Positions 20,457 to 33,034 of a stretch of DNA of 64,000 nt are shown here, piece by piece. The notes beneath the pieces were generated by a model that saw only the letters and a program-made list of their open reading frames with translations, made no database searches and was not told the DNA's origin. Where the stretch lies: positions 16,912,823-16,976,822 of the forward strand of contig OZ020591.1 in assembly GCA_963971535.1 (NCBI GenBank), written 5' to 3'. The DNA is from Notolepis coatsorum. Lineage: Eukaryota; Chordata; Actinopteri; Aulopiformes; Paralepididae. Both the position numbers and the translations under genes were made by a program. The first letter of the stretch is position 1, and the number at the start of each line of letters is the position of its first letter.

Positions 20457-21837
20457 AGGAATACTGCAACATGTTTAGATTATGGCTAGTTTGAATATAT
20501 TGATTTGGAATACTGGGGGTCTAAACATGCAACATAAACGCAGAAGCGTGCTTACATTGATGAAAAGCAAACAGGTTGATGTGGCTCTTTTAAGCGAAAC
20601 GCACCTTTTATTGGCTGACAATGTAAAGCTGGCGGATAAAATATATCAAAACATAAGCTACTCATCTTTTGGAACTAGATCTCGTGGTGTAGCCATAATC
20701 TCACCACTTCCAATGATCAGAAACAGGCCTCTAATGCATTACAGGCTTGGGCCAAGGATACAGGTGTAAATGATCTGTGGCGATTACTCAACCCAACGGC
20801 CCGAGAGTACTCTTTTTTTTCTCAGCAAGACACAAGACATTTTCTAGAATAGATTATGTTTTTGCTTCCCCTAGACTATTTGATAGATTTGATGTGGAAT
20901 TGGGACCCAGTGCACTATCAGATCACAGCTATTTACTCCTAAAGGGCTCATTTAGTAGAATGACATCCCGAGCCCCAAGATGGCATTTTAACTCGACACT
21001 GTTGAAAAACACTGAATTCAATTTACAATTCAACATTAAACTAAATGAATTCCTGCAGATTAATGCGGGTTCGGTACAAGACCCCAGAATGTTATGGAGA
21101 TCGGTAAAGGGTTTTATTAAGGAAAACACTACTGTCTTTGCCTCCAACCTCCGCAAGAAACGTCAATCCAAATTGGTAGAACTGGAAACGCTTCACTCGT
21201 CGTTGTTCTCCTCTTTACAGCGCAGCTACTCATGTCGATTGGAGTCTCAAATTAGAGTGTTAAAAAGAGATTAACTCCATTTTAAGACAACAATCTGAAT
21301 TTCAAATACGCAGTACAAGACAACATTATTACTTTCATGGCTCTAAACCCAGTCACCTACTAGCTATGAAGATACGATCCAATGCACAATTTGCTGATAT
21401 ACCCGCTATTAAGGACCAACAGGGACTTGTTACAGACCCTAAGAAAATCAACAAGACTTTTAGGGTGCTTTCTCACTCACCATTCGGGTCCGTTCCGGTC
21501 CGTACCGTCTTCATTCCGGGTTAGGGTGCGAACTTCCCCCCTCCCTCAACCCCCTCTAGTTTGTGTACACACTTCAGTCTTGGTTCGCTCCGGGTTCTGT
21601 TTACGGTTTGCGTTTTGAGCGTGTGCGCTTGCCGTAGGCGATGATGTCACGCTCGAAAATGTAAACACAGGAAGATGTTAACACGGCGGTGGAGACTGGA
21701 TGCTGATATAAAATAAACAAATAACCAATAAATATGAAGTTATATTTGAACCTCTGTTGTCAAGCCGTGTCAATATAACCCACCCCCTTTTCTCACGAAT
21801 GGATGGTGTTGTAGAGTCCGCTTTTGAGCGTTTCCCA

Positions 21838-22446
21838 GGGCTAACGCTAAGCTAACGGCTAACGCTAGTTAGCTTAGCCTATTACTAGTAACATTGCCCG
21901 CATCAATTATATTGCATGTCATTGATCTACCGGTCGATCACGGCCGACTGGTTGGGTACCACTGGTCTATAGAAATAAATGCATTCGAACAAGAAAGTAT
22001 AGTAGACATAGCAATGGCAAACGCTAACGCTAAGTTAACGGCTAACACTAGTTAGCTTAGCCTGTTCAGCAGCTAACATTATCCGGGACATAGACATGCT
22101 CCCCATTATCCCATCGCTCGTGGCAATTATATTGAATGTCATTGATCTACCGGTCGATCACGGCCGACTGGTTGGGCACCACTGGTCTATAGAAATAAAT
22201 GCATTCGAACAAGAAAGTATAGTAGACATAGCAATGGCAAATGCTAAGCTAACGGCTAACGCTAGTTAGCTTAGCCTGTTCAGCAGCTAACATTATCCGG
22301 GACATAGACATGCTCCCCATTATCCCATCGCTCGTGGCAATTATATTGCATGTCATTGATCTACTGGTCGACCACGGCCGACTGGTTGGGCACCACTGGT
22401 CTAATAGAAATAAATGCATTTGAACAAGAAACAAATGTATAGACAT
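21838..22446. repeat. Three ~200-bp direct repeats, each with a GCTAACG-rich stem
   Basis: Units begin near 21838, 22023 and 22241. Each has GGCTAACGCTAGTTAGC-type palindromic sequence, then GATCACGGCCGACTGGTTGG and GAAATAAATGCATT. The third is cut by the hAT, and its end resumes at 23398. Confidence 0.85.
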
Positions 22447-23397
22447 TAGGGATGCCCCGATCGATCGGCCACCGATCGTTATCGGCCGATACTCAGTATA
22501 AATATGCAATCTGTGAATTCCGATAATTAGTCATATTCGCCGATAGCGGAAACCGATCAAGCGAAGCTCTCACTCGCTGTCTGTCTCAGACACACACGAC
22601 CTGCAAACTGCCGCTGCTCCTCCTCCCTAGCCCCGCCCGCCCCCGTGTAGAGTTTGTAAACAAAGAGGTGCGGCTCCTCTGCTCGAGTCTGTAGTGCACT
22701 GCATTCGACCTGCGCTAACGTTAGCTACCTAGCTATCGTTACTGTTTAAACAAAATTACCCAGTCAACTATTCACGTTTAGTAGGCATTGTCTAACGGTA
22801 TTTAGCCGGCTAGCTACCGATAGCTCCTGATATCAACAAATAATCCAGAAAGTCTAGTAGTTCATGTTCATACCTCAGTTAGCTTGCGTTAGCTGACGTT
22901 CGTTTACTGTTCAAAACGAAATGTCCCATTGAACTAAAGTTCTGTCTTAACGTCATCTAGCCGGCTAGCAGTAGCTACAGATAGCTCTTGATATCAATGT
23001 CTTATAACATTGATTTAATGCGTATTCGAGCTGAGGGCTTGCTGAATGTGAAACGACCAAAGCACTTAACGTTACCAATGGGGTCCCGCTGCAGCGCCGG
23101 AGAATCCTTTTGAGCTGGGCTACTAGAGTACACACAGACAGTGGAGCTGTTTGCAGATAGTGAGCATTTTGACTTGTTGCGTGGTGGCGATGTCTTGCAG
23201 TCGCAGATAATACAAGTACAAGTCTAATTATATAATATATATATTTTATAAAAAAAAAAAAAAAAAAAATTTATATAAAATAATTTTTAATTTCTTTTTA
23301 ATCAAAAACAATCGGTATCGGATCGGTATCGGCCGATATGGATCACGACGATCGGTGATCGGTATCGGTGGCAAAAAACGTGATCGGGGCATCCCTA
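22447..23397. mobile_element. hAT element, TIR TAGGGATGCCCCGATC, TSD ATAGACAT
   Basis: The left end TAGGGATGCCCCGATCGATC and the right end GTGATCGGGGCATCCCTA are flanked by the exact duplication ATAGACAT at 22439-22446 and 23398-23405. It is rich in CGGCCGATA and GATCGGTATCGG subterminal motifs. A poly-A tract of about 18 lies near 23252. Non-coding. Related ends occur at 49699-50059 and near 33904. Confidence 0.9.
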
Positions 23398-24048
23398 ATA
23401 GACATAGCAATGGCAAACAAAATTGCCAGGCCTAATGCGAGCCAGGGAAGTGTTGTGGTTTGTTGTGTTGTGGTTTGTTGTTTTGGTTGAGGTCTGAACT
23501 CGCAAATTGCCCATAAATATCGTTTTTGTGGGTATTGTCCAGTTGTTGCTGTGTGGTTTTATCTGCCCAAAATTCAAGCAAGCATGAAAGCATTACAGTA
23601 ACGACATTGTGTGTGTCACGCCCCCCGCTCCCACTAGCGCGCACCCGAGACCACCTATTTCATCGGTCCAGGTTCAGCGCCCCCGGGGAAGAAATCAGCG
23701 GGGGACGGGGGGGAGCGTTCTCACTCAGACGGACACACCCTTTTCTGGTTCGACCCGGAATGGTGAGTGAGAAAGGCCCCTTAGTGCGTTTTACTCTAAC
23801 CTGTACAAGTCAGAAGTGGTATTCGATCATAATAAACTTGATCAAATTAACCTACCTAAACTTTCAGAGGAAGACGATAAACAGTTAGATGCACCTATTA
23901 CACTAGAGGAACTTAGGGAGGCTATATCTGAATTGCAAAGTGGTAAGGCCCCTGGATGGGATGGTATCCCACCAGAACTGTACCTCATGTTGGGATGTAA
24001 TTGGACCCCTATTACTTGACATGATTTTATACTTTTTTTATATTTTAT

Positions 24049-25797
24049 ACCGTCTACAAGCACAAATGATGGAGCAAGCGCTCCAGAGGGTGACTCCCCA
24101 CTCTTCCACCCGGAGCTCCCGGAGATCATCACGACAAGGGTCGAGGGCACCTTCCCCTCCCCGACAAAGCTACACGGGACCCCGCCTACGGGAAGAACCT
24201 GCTTACGTTGCAGAGCAGCTAGCCGAGCGACTACAAAGCCTGACGGAGGACGAGGGAGGACAGAAAGCCCACCCGCACTACCCCATCTCAGACCAGGAGG
24301 CTCAGCGCAGCCCCGGTCTCAGTCCCGACACGCTGCGTTATGAACCCCCAACACGTCCCAGTGGGGAGTTCGAGCACCAGACGGCACCGAGGAATAGTGC
24401 CTGGGAACCCAGCCCCTGGTTCCCGCCCAGCACGAACCAACGACCCCACGTACGGGGAGACTCGCCACGGATGCCTCTCCCCCCACGTGCGTCAGTGTCA
24501 CAGCCATCCATGGCATCCTACATTGGGACACCCACATTCCCAGACTTCACAAGAGAAGACCGAGCGCAGTATACCGAGCTGCGTATGTGCCTAGAGACAA
24601 TTATGTCCGGAGTACAGGACGAGTCATACAAGTATGCCATTCTCCTTAAGCACCTCAAGGTAACTAGAGCGCACAACATAGCGCTGGCATACTCCAATTC
24701 ACAAACTCCCTATTCTGACGCCCTGGTTGCCCTCGACGCACGTTACGGACGTACATGGGACTATGTCATTCAGGAGATACGTGAGATCAAACGTCTCCCC
24801 CCAGCTAAAGACAACCGAGCCCTGGACGACCTATCCGTCAAAGTACAGTCCCTGGTAGGGATGCTCGGGTCCCAACGAGAGAAGGGGATGTACGAGTTGT
24901 ACGCCAACTCCAACGTGGAGCGCATATTGGAGAAGCTCCCCCCATTCCGCCAAGAACATTTTCGGCGGCAACGAAACTACTGTGACCCGAATGGCCCAGA
25001 ACAGTCACTGCTGGATCTTGCTGACTTCCTAGCCAGGGAGGTTAGCAGCCTAAGAATTGACACCTTCGCATGGGGTGGCTCGAACATTAAAGAGGGACCG
25101 AGGAGGTTTAAAGACCAAAGCAGGCCCATCACAGTGATGCACCAGGCCGAGTCGGTGTCACGACAGAAGAGTCACAACCCCCCGCCAAAGGGAAATGGAA
25201 GATCGCATGTCAATACTGCGACAACGAACACTGGCTGTCACAGTGCGACGCATTCAAGAAACTGACCACCGTCGAAGTAAGTCAGTGGATTAAAGCTAAC
25301 CGCCGCTGCTTCCGCTGCACGCGCGGCCACATGGCAGCAGAATGCCGCCTTAAGAAGAAGTGTGGCAAGTGTGACGGCGCTCACCTCGAAGCACTGCACG
25401 AGAGCAACAAGCGAAACCCAGTTCCACAAAGCAACTTGAGAACAGAAGTACTCCACATTGACCCCGCGAAGAGTGGGAGCTCCAGAGTGCTCCTCAAGGT
25501 GGTACGAGTACTCCTCAGTCACGGGGACAAGGTACTCGACACCTACGCCGTCCTCGACGACGGGTCGGAGAAGACACTCCTCCGCCGCGACCCAGTTGGA
25601 CCTGCGGGGTCCAGAGGAGACCATGACCCTCCGTACCATTCGTCGAGACTTAAAGACAATCAAAGGTGAAAACGTCTCGTTCACCATTGCAGAGATCGAC
25701 CAGCCTGAGAAGCGGTACAGCATCAGCAAGGCGTTCACAAGTTACGACATAGGTTTGTCACGCTACGATTACCCCATCCCACAGCTGAGGGAAAAGT
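24049..25797 (+). pseudogene. BEL/Pao gag and protease-like region (fossil)
   Basis: A Ser/Arg-rich segment (SARSSRRSS-like, near 24100) leads into a conserved gag core (TPTFPDFTREDRAQYTELRM near 24530, LDDLSVKVQSLVGMLGSQ near 24830). CCHC-type knuckles follow (CFRCTRGHMAAECRLKKKC near 25310), then a retropepsin-like DDGSE segment near 25555. The same order is seen in the minus-strand BEL copy. Confidence 0.8.
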
Positions 25798-25805
25798 ACG
25801 ACCAC

Positions 25806-27445
25806 CAGGGGAGGAAACTCACTTTTTGGCTTACCAGCCAACTGGCGAGTAGATGATTTTTTTTACCAGCCAAATGATTTTTTTACCAGCCAAAAATAAA
25901 TCGCTAATTGTGATAATTACTTCTTTGTATGTCTTCGTCTAAATTGATTTTCAATCATAGTAATAATAATCACACCGTGTCTCTACTCTTTAAAATATTT
26001 ATTAGCATAAAACATTAATAAGTGTCTCTACTCTCCACAATATTAGCATACAACATGTATTAATCACACTGTCTCTACTCTTCAAAATATTAGGATATCA
26101 CATATTAACATGAAAGAGGGAACTATTCTGGACTGGGTTGGGCTGAACTGGGCCGTGAAAGATGCTGGGCTGGACTGGGTTGGGCTGAACTAGGCAGTGA
26201 AAGATGCTGGGCTGGACTGGGTTGGGCTGAACTGGGCCGTGAACGATGCTGGGCTGGACTGGGTTGGGCTGAACTAGGCAGTGAAAGATGCTGGGCTGGG
26301 TTGGGCTGAACTAGGCAGTGAAAGATGCTGGGCTGGGTTGGGCTGAACTAGGCAGTGAAAGATGCTGGGCTGGACTGGGCTGGTCTAGGTTGGACTGGGT
26401 TGGGCTGGTCTAGGTTGGGTTGGGCTGGTCTAGGTTGGACTGGGTTGGGCTGGTCTAGGTTGGACTGGGTTGGGCTGGTCTAGGTTGGACTGGGTTGGGC
26501 TGGTCTAGGTTGGACTGGGTTGGGTTGGACTGGGTTGGGACCGTTGGACTGGTTTGGGCAGGTCTAGGTTGGACTGGGCTGGGCAGTGAAAGAACCAAGC
26601 ATTTCACTGTAATGTAATAGCTAAATAAAACAACTTGAACTTGACTTGTTACATTTGCACTCTGGTTGGATACCAAACGTATTCTGGTTGTGCTGTATGA
26701 TGACAATACATTGGAACCGAATCTCATGACAAGTTGACAACGCTAGGGGTTCAGCAGGTGTATTCTGAATGCCAAGTGTATGACAACATCACCGTTGTGA
26801 AGGGCATATGGGGGGGAAACCCGGTAATAATAAAATGTCACTCGGCTGCATTTAAGCAAAGCCGCTCAGTATAGTCCACTATGTTGAATGCGCGTTATGG
26901 TAGCTTGATGCTAGGTAGCTAGCCGGCTAATGCTGGTTAGCCTCACGTCCACTTGTCATTCTCATCCGACTCGAAGGAGAACGTCGTGTGCTGTTGTTCG
27001 TCCCCATGTCATACCGCACTGATATCCGAAAGCGACGACTCTACATGCAATTATTTTCATCCACAATGTGTTTTTGGTGTGTCTACATTGTCAAGCCGGT
27101 GACAGGAGTTTGTAGGTCTGCGCGCAGTGGTCTGTCCACTTCCCCTAGATGCGCGACATCTTCTAGAAAACGAGTGTTCATTGGAGGAGCTTAGAGCGCA
27201 TCTGTACAACGATGATGTTCATTGGTTATGGTCGGATTATTATGAGGCACAAATGGGAAGAATCAAGGGGGGAGTCAGATTTCGGCTTGTGCCAGTGAGC
27301 GAATCAGCAGATTGCAGAATGATTTTTTTGTTTTGTTTTGTAATTACTAGTACTCGCCAGACTGGCGAGTGCTCTTCATGAATCACTCGCCAAACGTAAA
27401 AAATACTCTCATTTGGCGAGTAAAGTGGCCTAATTTCCTCCCCTG
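25806..27445. mobile_element. hAT element in BEL, TIR CAGGGGAGGAAA, TSD ACGACCAC
   Basis: The left end CAGGGGAGGAAACTC and the right end (inward CAGGGGAGGAAATTAG) are flanked by the exact duplication ACGACCAC at 25798-25805 and 27446-27453. Subterminal TACCAGCCAA (left) and TGGCGAGT (right) motifs resemble those of the hAT at 35960-36814. The interior holds a GGGCTGGACTGG minisatellite and no transposase. Confidence 0.9.
26130..26585. repeat. Hierarchical minisatellite (TGGACTGGGTTGGGCTG)
   Basis: The first half has units of about 40-60 bases, GGGTTGGGCTGAACTAGGC then AGTGAAAGATGCTGGGCTGG. The second half has shorter units, TGGTCTAGGTTGGACTGGG. It lies wholly within the hAT. The strand is strongly G-rich. 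Confidence 0.92.
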
Positions 27446-27825
27446 ACGACCACCTACGCCAACTGCCCATACCGCTCATCAGCGGCGCTACGCCGACCCT
27501 ACTCATTGGCTCCGACCACGCGGACCTCATTGTCCCAACTGATGCGGTCCACATCGGACCCAGAGGATGCCCAGCCGCGGTTAAGACCCGACTGGGGTGG
27601 ACGCTCCAGGGCCCCCTCTCCGGGCCTTCCAGCCGACCAACATCCACACGCTGCCTTTACACCAAGGTGAGCGACACAGACAATACCCTCCTACAGCACG
27701 TTGAGAGGCTATGGACACTAGACTTGCTGCCATTCAAGAACGAACGCAAGATGGTTCGATCCAAAGAGGACAAGTATGCCATAGCTCTACTCGAGCAGAA
27801 GACTACGAGGGTCGAGGTCGACTGA

Positions 27826-30800
27826 GTGCTAAGATACGCGACCCCACTCTTGAGGCGGGAAGGGATGCCCACTCTGCATGTGCCTAAGGGAGCGACGCAC
27901 CACTACCTACAGAGTACTGAGCGGCGCCTCGCCAAGGACCCCCCCCAAGCAACGATCTATCGCACCGAGAACGAGAAGCTGGTAACGGCCGGCCACATAA
28001 AGAAAATCGATGACCACGAAGCAGAAAGGACGACAGAGTCATGGTACGTGCCCCACCACAAGGTCACCCACAACGGAAAGAACTGCATCGTGTTCAATTG
28101 CAGTTATCAGATTGGACAGCAGAATCTGAATAACCTACTCCTGCCCGGCCCGACACTCGGACCCTCCCTCCTCGGCGTCCTGATACGCTTTCGTCAGGAC
28201 AAAGTGGCCATCAGCGGCGACATCAAGGGGATGTTCCTACAAGTTCGACTGATGGAGGAAGACAAGCCTCTACTGAAGTTTCTGTGGAGGGAGAGGCCCG
28301 ACGACGAACAACCCTCGATATACCAATGGGAGGTACTCCCCTTCGGCACCACCTGCAGCCCGTGCTGCGCCACGTTCGCGTTACAGAAGCATGTGACCGA
28401 AGACCCCGGAGCCGACGATGATGTCCGACACAGCGCTGAACGAAGTTTCTACGTGGACAATTGCCTACAGAGCGTATCCACGCCAGAAGAAGCAGAGAGC
28501 ATCCTACTGAAGCTACGGGCTTCATTAGCCAAAGGTGGATTCGACCTCCGACAGTGGGCCAGTAGCGACCCTCAAGTTCTCCGGCACCTCCCCCCAGAGA
28601 CCAAGGCCGCGAGCAGCGAGACCTGGATGGCGCACACCCCAGGCGAAGCGCAAGAGATGACCCTCGGCCTCGTCTGGCGCTTCAAGACGGACTCGCTTCA
28701 CTACCGACACACACCTCTGAGGACGGATCAGGAGACGTCCACGACTAGACTGACCACTCGGCGGAGTGTGTACCGAACACTCGCCAGCCAGTACGACCCA
28801 ATGGGATGTATCCTCCCCTACACCACCCGGGCGAAGATGCTGGTGAGAGAACTGTGGGACAAGGAGCAGGGCTGGGACGACCCCATACCCGAGCACCTAG
28901 CTACCACATGGAGAGAGTGGGAGGATGAACTTGTCTTACTCCGCGAGGTGGCCATCCCGCGGACTTACTTCCCCCCTACAGTGCGGCTGGAGACGTGTCA
29001 GATAGACCTGCACGTCTTCAGCGACGCCTCTGAAGTGGCGTACGGATCAGTGGCCTACCTGAGAGCTCCAGAAGAGGGAGGAGAAGTCCACGTAGCCTTC
29101 GTCCTGGCCCGCTCGAGGATAGCTCCCCGCAAGCAGCAGTCGATCCCGCGACTAGAGCTCTGCGCAGCTCTGGTAGGCGCGCAACTCGCAAAAATGGTGC
29201 AAAGTGAACTCACCATACCGGTGCGTGAGATCATCCTATGGTCAGACTCCATGACCGTGCTCACCTGGATCCAGTCCGCCTCCTGTCGGTACAAAGTTTT
29301 CGTCGGAGTCCGAGTAACCGAAATCCAAGACCTGGTAGGAGCGGCATGTTGGAGATATGTTGACACCAAGCAGAACTCGGCGGATGTCATCACACGGGGG
29401 ATATCCCTAGCCGACCTCACCCGTCCTAACCCATACAGTGATGGCCCAGAGTTCCTCCAGCTCCCGGAGGAGAAGTGGCCTATCTCCACACCACGGGAGG
29501 CGAACCAAGACGAGTCAGAAATAAAAAGGTCTATGTTCTGCGGGCTGAGCCAAGCCCCGGCTCCAACAGGCCCGGACCTAGACGACTGTCAAACTCTGGA
29601 GAGTGCCCAGAAAAGGACATTCCTATGGCACCACCCGGAGCTTCCCCCCACCACAGACCTCGACGCACCTGCATACAAGGAAACGGAACTTCTTCTGCTG
29701 CAGAGAGCGCAGAGAGACTCTTTCCCAGAGGAAATAGAGTGTCTGACAGGACAAAGCCAGTCCCCTTCAGACAGTCGACTCCTCACCTTAGCCCCAGAGA
29801 TCGACGCCCAGGGCCTCATCAGGGTGGGTGGTCGGTTGAGACGGGCCCCGGACTTGGCCGAGGATGTTAAGCATCCCATCGTCCTAAGCAGCCGACACAG
29901 GATAACAGATCTGATCATTCAGAAATACGACGAGGTGGTGTGCCACGCGGGGGCCGAGCGAGTCTTTGCGGAGATCCGACGGCGCTTCTGGATACTCCAA
30001 GGGAGAGAAGCTGTACGCCGATTCCAACGAACTTGCCCGACCTGTCGCAAGTGGAGGGCACAGCCTATTGTTCCGAAGATGGCAGACCTGCCTCCCTGCC
30101 GCCTCCGACTCGGCGAGTGGGCCTTCCATTCCACGGGCGTGGACTGCTTCGGCCCATTCAACGTCAAGAGAGGAAGAGGAACAGAGAAGAGGTGGGGCAT
30201 CGTGTACAAATGCATGACCACCCGAGCTGTTCACATTGAGCTCCTCCAGTCGATGAGTACAGACTCGTTCCTCATGTCATTCCGGAGGTTCCAAGCGAGG
30301 AGAGGGACCCCATCAGTGCTATTGTCAGACCAAGGGACAAATTTCCGAGGAGGAGACATGGAACTGAGAGCGAGCTTCCTGACCATGGGTGAAGAACTCA
30401 AGATCCGCCTCGCTCCTGCTCAGGTCACCTTCCAGTTCAACCCCCCGAATGCCCCCCATTTCGGGGGAACGTGGGAGAGAGAGGTCCGATCAATAAAGAC
30501 TGCTATGTACACCGTACTTGGAGCCCAGACCGTGGGCGATGAAGTCCTGGCTACGGTCCTCACAGAGATTGAGGGAGTTCTGAACTCAAAGCCCCTCGGC
30601 TACGTTTCAAGCGACGTAGCTGACATCGACCCCATCACCCCAAACTACCTCTTGATGGGTCGGCTGGACCCTGCCCTTCCTCAGACGGTGTACAGACAGG
30701 ACGAGATGAACGGACGGAGGATGTGGAGACACAGCCAAGTACTGGCCGACCAGTTTTGGGCCCGCTTCCTCCTCCACTACTTACCCTCCCTTCAAGCCCG

Positions 30801-31050
30801 TCAGAAGTGGGTGAAAGACAGGGACAACCTGACCGTGGGTACCGTCGTGATGATCATAGACCAGTCACTACCCCGAGCTACGTGGCCAGCCGGCCGTGTG
30901 AGCAGAGTGATTAATGGTTCAGATGGGAAGGTCAGAGCGGCAGAAGTCATCGTCCAAGGGCGGACTTACACCAGACCAGTAGCTAAGTTGATAGAGCTTC
31001 CTGCGTTCCCTGACCCCCCTGACGACGACGATAACCCCCTGACTTTATAG
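27826..31050 (+). pseudogene. BEL/Pao pol region: RT, RNase H, integrase (fossil)
   Basis: One long open region of 1,074 codons. Reverse transcriptase signatures: SGDIKGMFLQVRL (near 28210), LPFGTTCSPCCATF (near 28340) and FYVDNCLQS (near 28450). RNase H: HVFSDASEVAYGS (near 29010) and LWSDSMTVLTW. Integrase: an HHCC-type finger (near 29910-30050, CPTCRKW), core VDCFGPF and LSDQGTNFRGG, then PPNAPHFGGTWEREV. The C-terminus is the conserved BEL tail (WPAGRVSRVI). This part looks well kept, which suggests the element is not very old, but the element as a whole is broken. Confidence 0.85.
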
Positions 31051-31160
31051 ATTATTCCAACCCCCCACAGCCCATTATGGAGAAGTTGACTTGACCCTTA
31101 ATATTAATCTGTGCCCCACATTTTATTTACTAATTAGGTTCGGACTAATTAGGGTGCGGC

Positions 31161-32246
31161 TGTTCTGAAGGTCCAGATTAACACTGAAAGTCTGCGTTTA
31201 TTATTTTGTATAACTTATATATTGTTTATATATATAAGATATATATCTTTACGTCATCTGTTTGCCTAACAGTATTCATCATTCGCTTATTGTATGTCCC
31301 ATTCTTAACGTCGTAGGCGCCAGGGCGCGCGCCCCCCTAGACAGGTTTTCAGAACATGTTCAGGCATGCCCGGACAATCGAGAGAGCGCATTGATCTGTA
31401 CAGGTGAACAGGCTGAGTCCACAGGGAACTAATATAGAGTGTGTGTGAAGAAGACGTGCAGCGGCAGCATTAACAGGAAAACTAACAGAGCGAGTGAGAA
31501 GACGTCTGGTGCAGTTGTACACAGACCGAGAGCAGTGTATCGTTATAGAGAGCCACAGGGCTAATTAGATACAACTATAATATTGTCGAGCCATTATTGG
31601 CACAGTATAGTGACTTAACGTATAACGTAACGTAAGCGAAGTAACGTGGAGAGGCTTATAGTTAAACCCAGCGACGTTCTGGATATAACTACTCATTGGA
31701 GACCGCCTGCGGGTTAGCTTCACGTACAAACTGAGCTAACTAGCTATCATCTATGCCAACGGGCTTTGGATTAATAGCTATTAACCCTGCCATCGGGCGC
31801 TAGGAATACAAGGACCGGTTCCGTATGAGACCCCTTCTCCCAGCGAAGACAGGATTATCCCACCAGTCTACAGTTTCTCTGGAGCAGGAGCTCTAGAGAG
31901 AACCAACCGTCTCCAGCCACCATCTTGCTTTTCCCTGTACCGCCTTGCTTCGTCTCACTCCATTCAGAGCTCCACCGGTCGAGTATCCGTAGTATAGGAA
32001 CTATCGTTACCGCTGACTTTGTTGCACTGACATTCTATTATTAAAGGAGAACCGTGATATATACTATGTATGTTTACTATTAACATTAAACTGATGCTTG
32101 TTCAACTTGTATCCCTGTCCCCGCGCAGTTAATGGAGTGTCCGCCATTTTGAGTAACTGTACTGTCTGGCTAAATTAATATTCTTTAGTAGTGGTTTAAT
32201 CTAACATATCTCAATACAGTCAGGGTTGTGTAGCCCCTTAGCTACG
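31161..32246 (+). repeat. 3' LTR of the plus-strand BEL/Pao fossil
   Basis: It starts TGTTCTGAAGGTCC directly after GGACTAATTAGGGTGCGGC, which corresponds to the sequence bordering the LTR of the minus-strand copy. Near its end, TAGTAGTGGTTTAATCTAAC and CAATACAGTCAGGG match the other copy's LTR end. The exact last base is uncertain, and no target duplication could be tested because the 5' LTR is missing. Confidence 0.65.
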
Positions 32247-32357
32247 CTTTTATTATAACATTCGTTGCAGTAAAATCATTATGCCTCGTTTAGTACTCCT
32301 GCGGAGCGCTGGTAGTCTACTCGTGGGCCGCGGGGAGCTAACTATTAGCTCCGCTAG

Positions 32358-33026
32358 TAGGCTTGGGCGGTATAATTTTTTTCATACCGTCATACCTTGC
32401 TGACATAATACCCCGGTATGGGTATTATGATGGTATAACTTTCTTTTTCATCAGCGGGGGGGCGGAGCTAACAATATACTCGTTATTACCATACATAAAT
32501 CTTATATTGAAACACGTTGACATTAGGGCCGTTCTTTCAACCTAAAAGTGCACTTTCTTCAACCTCGAACCTAAATTCCTTAGCAACCCGTGTTACCAAG
32601 TAAACAAATCACAGAACGATAGCCACGTTAGTTAGCCAGCACCAGCCTAGTACCGACGTTAGCTCCCAGAACGATAGCCAGTTAGCCAGCACCAGCCTAG
32701 TACCGACGTTAGTTCCCAGAACGATAGCCAGTTAGCCAGTACCAGCCTGGTACCGGCGTTAGCTCTCAGAACGATAGCCACGTTAGTTAGCCAGCACCAG
32801 CCAGATACCGACGTTAGCTCTCAGAACGATAGCCAGTTACCAGCCTGGTACCGATGTTAGCTCTCAGAACGATAGCCACGTAACCCTATGCTGGCGCGTG
32901 CTGTGCACTACAATCAACTCCGTGTCAGTGTAATAGCAGTCTGTGACGTCACGGTATTGAGAATCATACCGGCGGGATTTTGAAATATCCTGGTATACCG
33001 TAATACCGTTATACCGCCCAAGCCTA
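32358..33026. mobile_element. Short hAT element, TIR TAGGCTTGGGCGGTATA, TSD TCCGCTAG
   Basis: The left end TAGGCTTGGGCGGTATAAT and the right end TTATACCGCCCAAGCCTA are flanked by the exact duplication TCCGCTAG at 32350-32357 and 33027-33034. Positions 32615-32880 hold about five copies of a roughly 55-base repeat (AGAACGATAGCCA, AGCCAGCACCAGCC, TACCGACGTTAGC). Non-coding. Confidence 0.9.
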
Positions 33027-33034
33027 TCCGCTAG

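Larger units (their letters stand above)
21463..23780. mobile_element. Harbinger-like element, 3-bp TTA target duplication
   Basis: The left end GGGTGCTTTCTCACTCACC and the right end (inward GGGGCCTTTCTCACTCACC) match well, flanked by TTA at 21460-21462 and 23781-23783. A TWA duplication with GGG-type ends fits PIF/Harbinger. No transposase was seen. The interior holds about three roughly 200-base repeats (21838-22446) and a hAT (22447-23397). Confidence 0.7.
20482..24048 (+). mobile_element. L1/Tx1-like LINE ORF2 fragment, opened by a Harbinger-like element
   Basis: It starts with an apurinic-endonuclease-like N-terminus (MASLNILIWNTGGLN, then DVALLSETHLL). After an internal loss near 20770, the endonuclease end is seen as SRIDYVFAS and ALSDHSYLLL (20830-20940). 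A linker region follows to about 21300. After the Harbinger-like insertion (21463-23780) the start of the reverse transcriptase domain appears (PITLEELREAISELQSGKAP, GWDGIPPELY). It stops at about 24048, where BEL sequence begins. Frameshifts and stops show it is dead. Confidence 0.75.
24049..32246 (+). mobile_element. BEL/Pao retrotransposon fossil (gag and pol regions, 3' LTR)
   Basis: A gag region (24049-25300), zinc-knuckle and protease-like region (25300-25797 and 27446-27825) and pol region (27826-31050) are followed by a 3' LTR from 31161. A hAT (25806-27445) sits in the protease-like part. No 5' LTR was found: the left edge joins an L1-like LINE. The element is broken by that insertion and by a few other changes. 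It is related to, but clearly diverged from, the minus-strand copy at 35857-43478. Confidence 0.85.
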
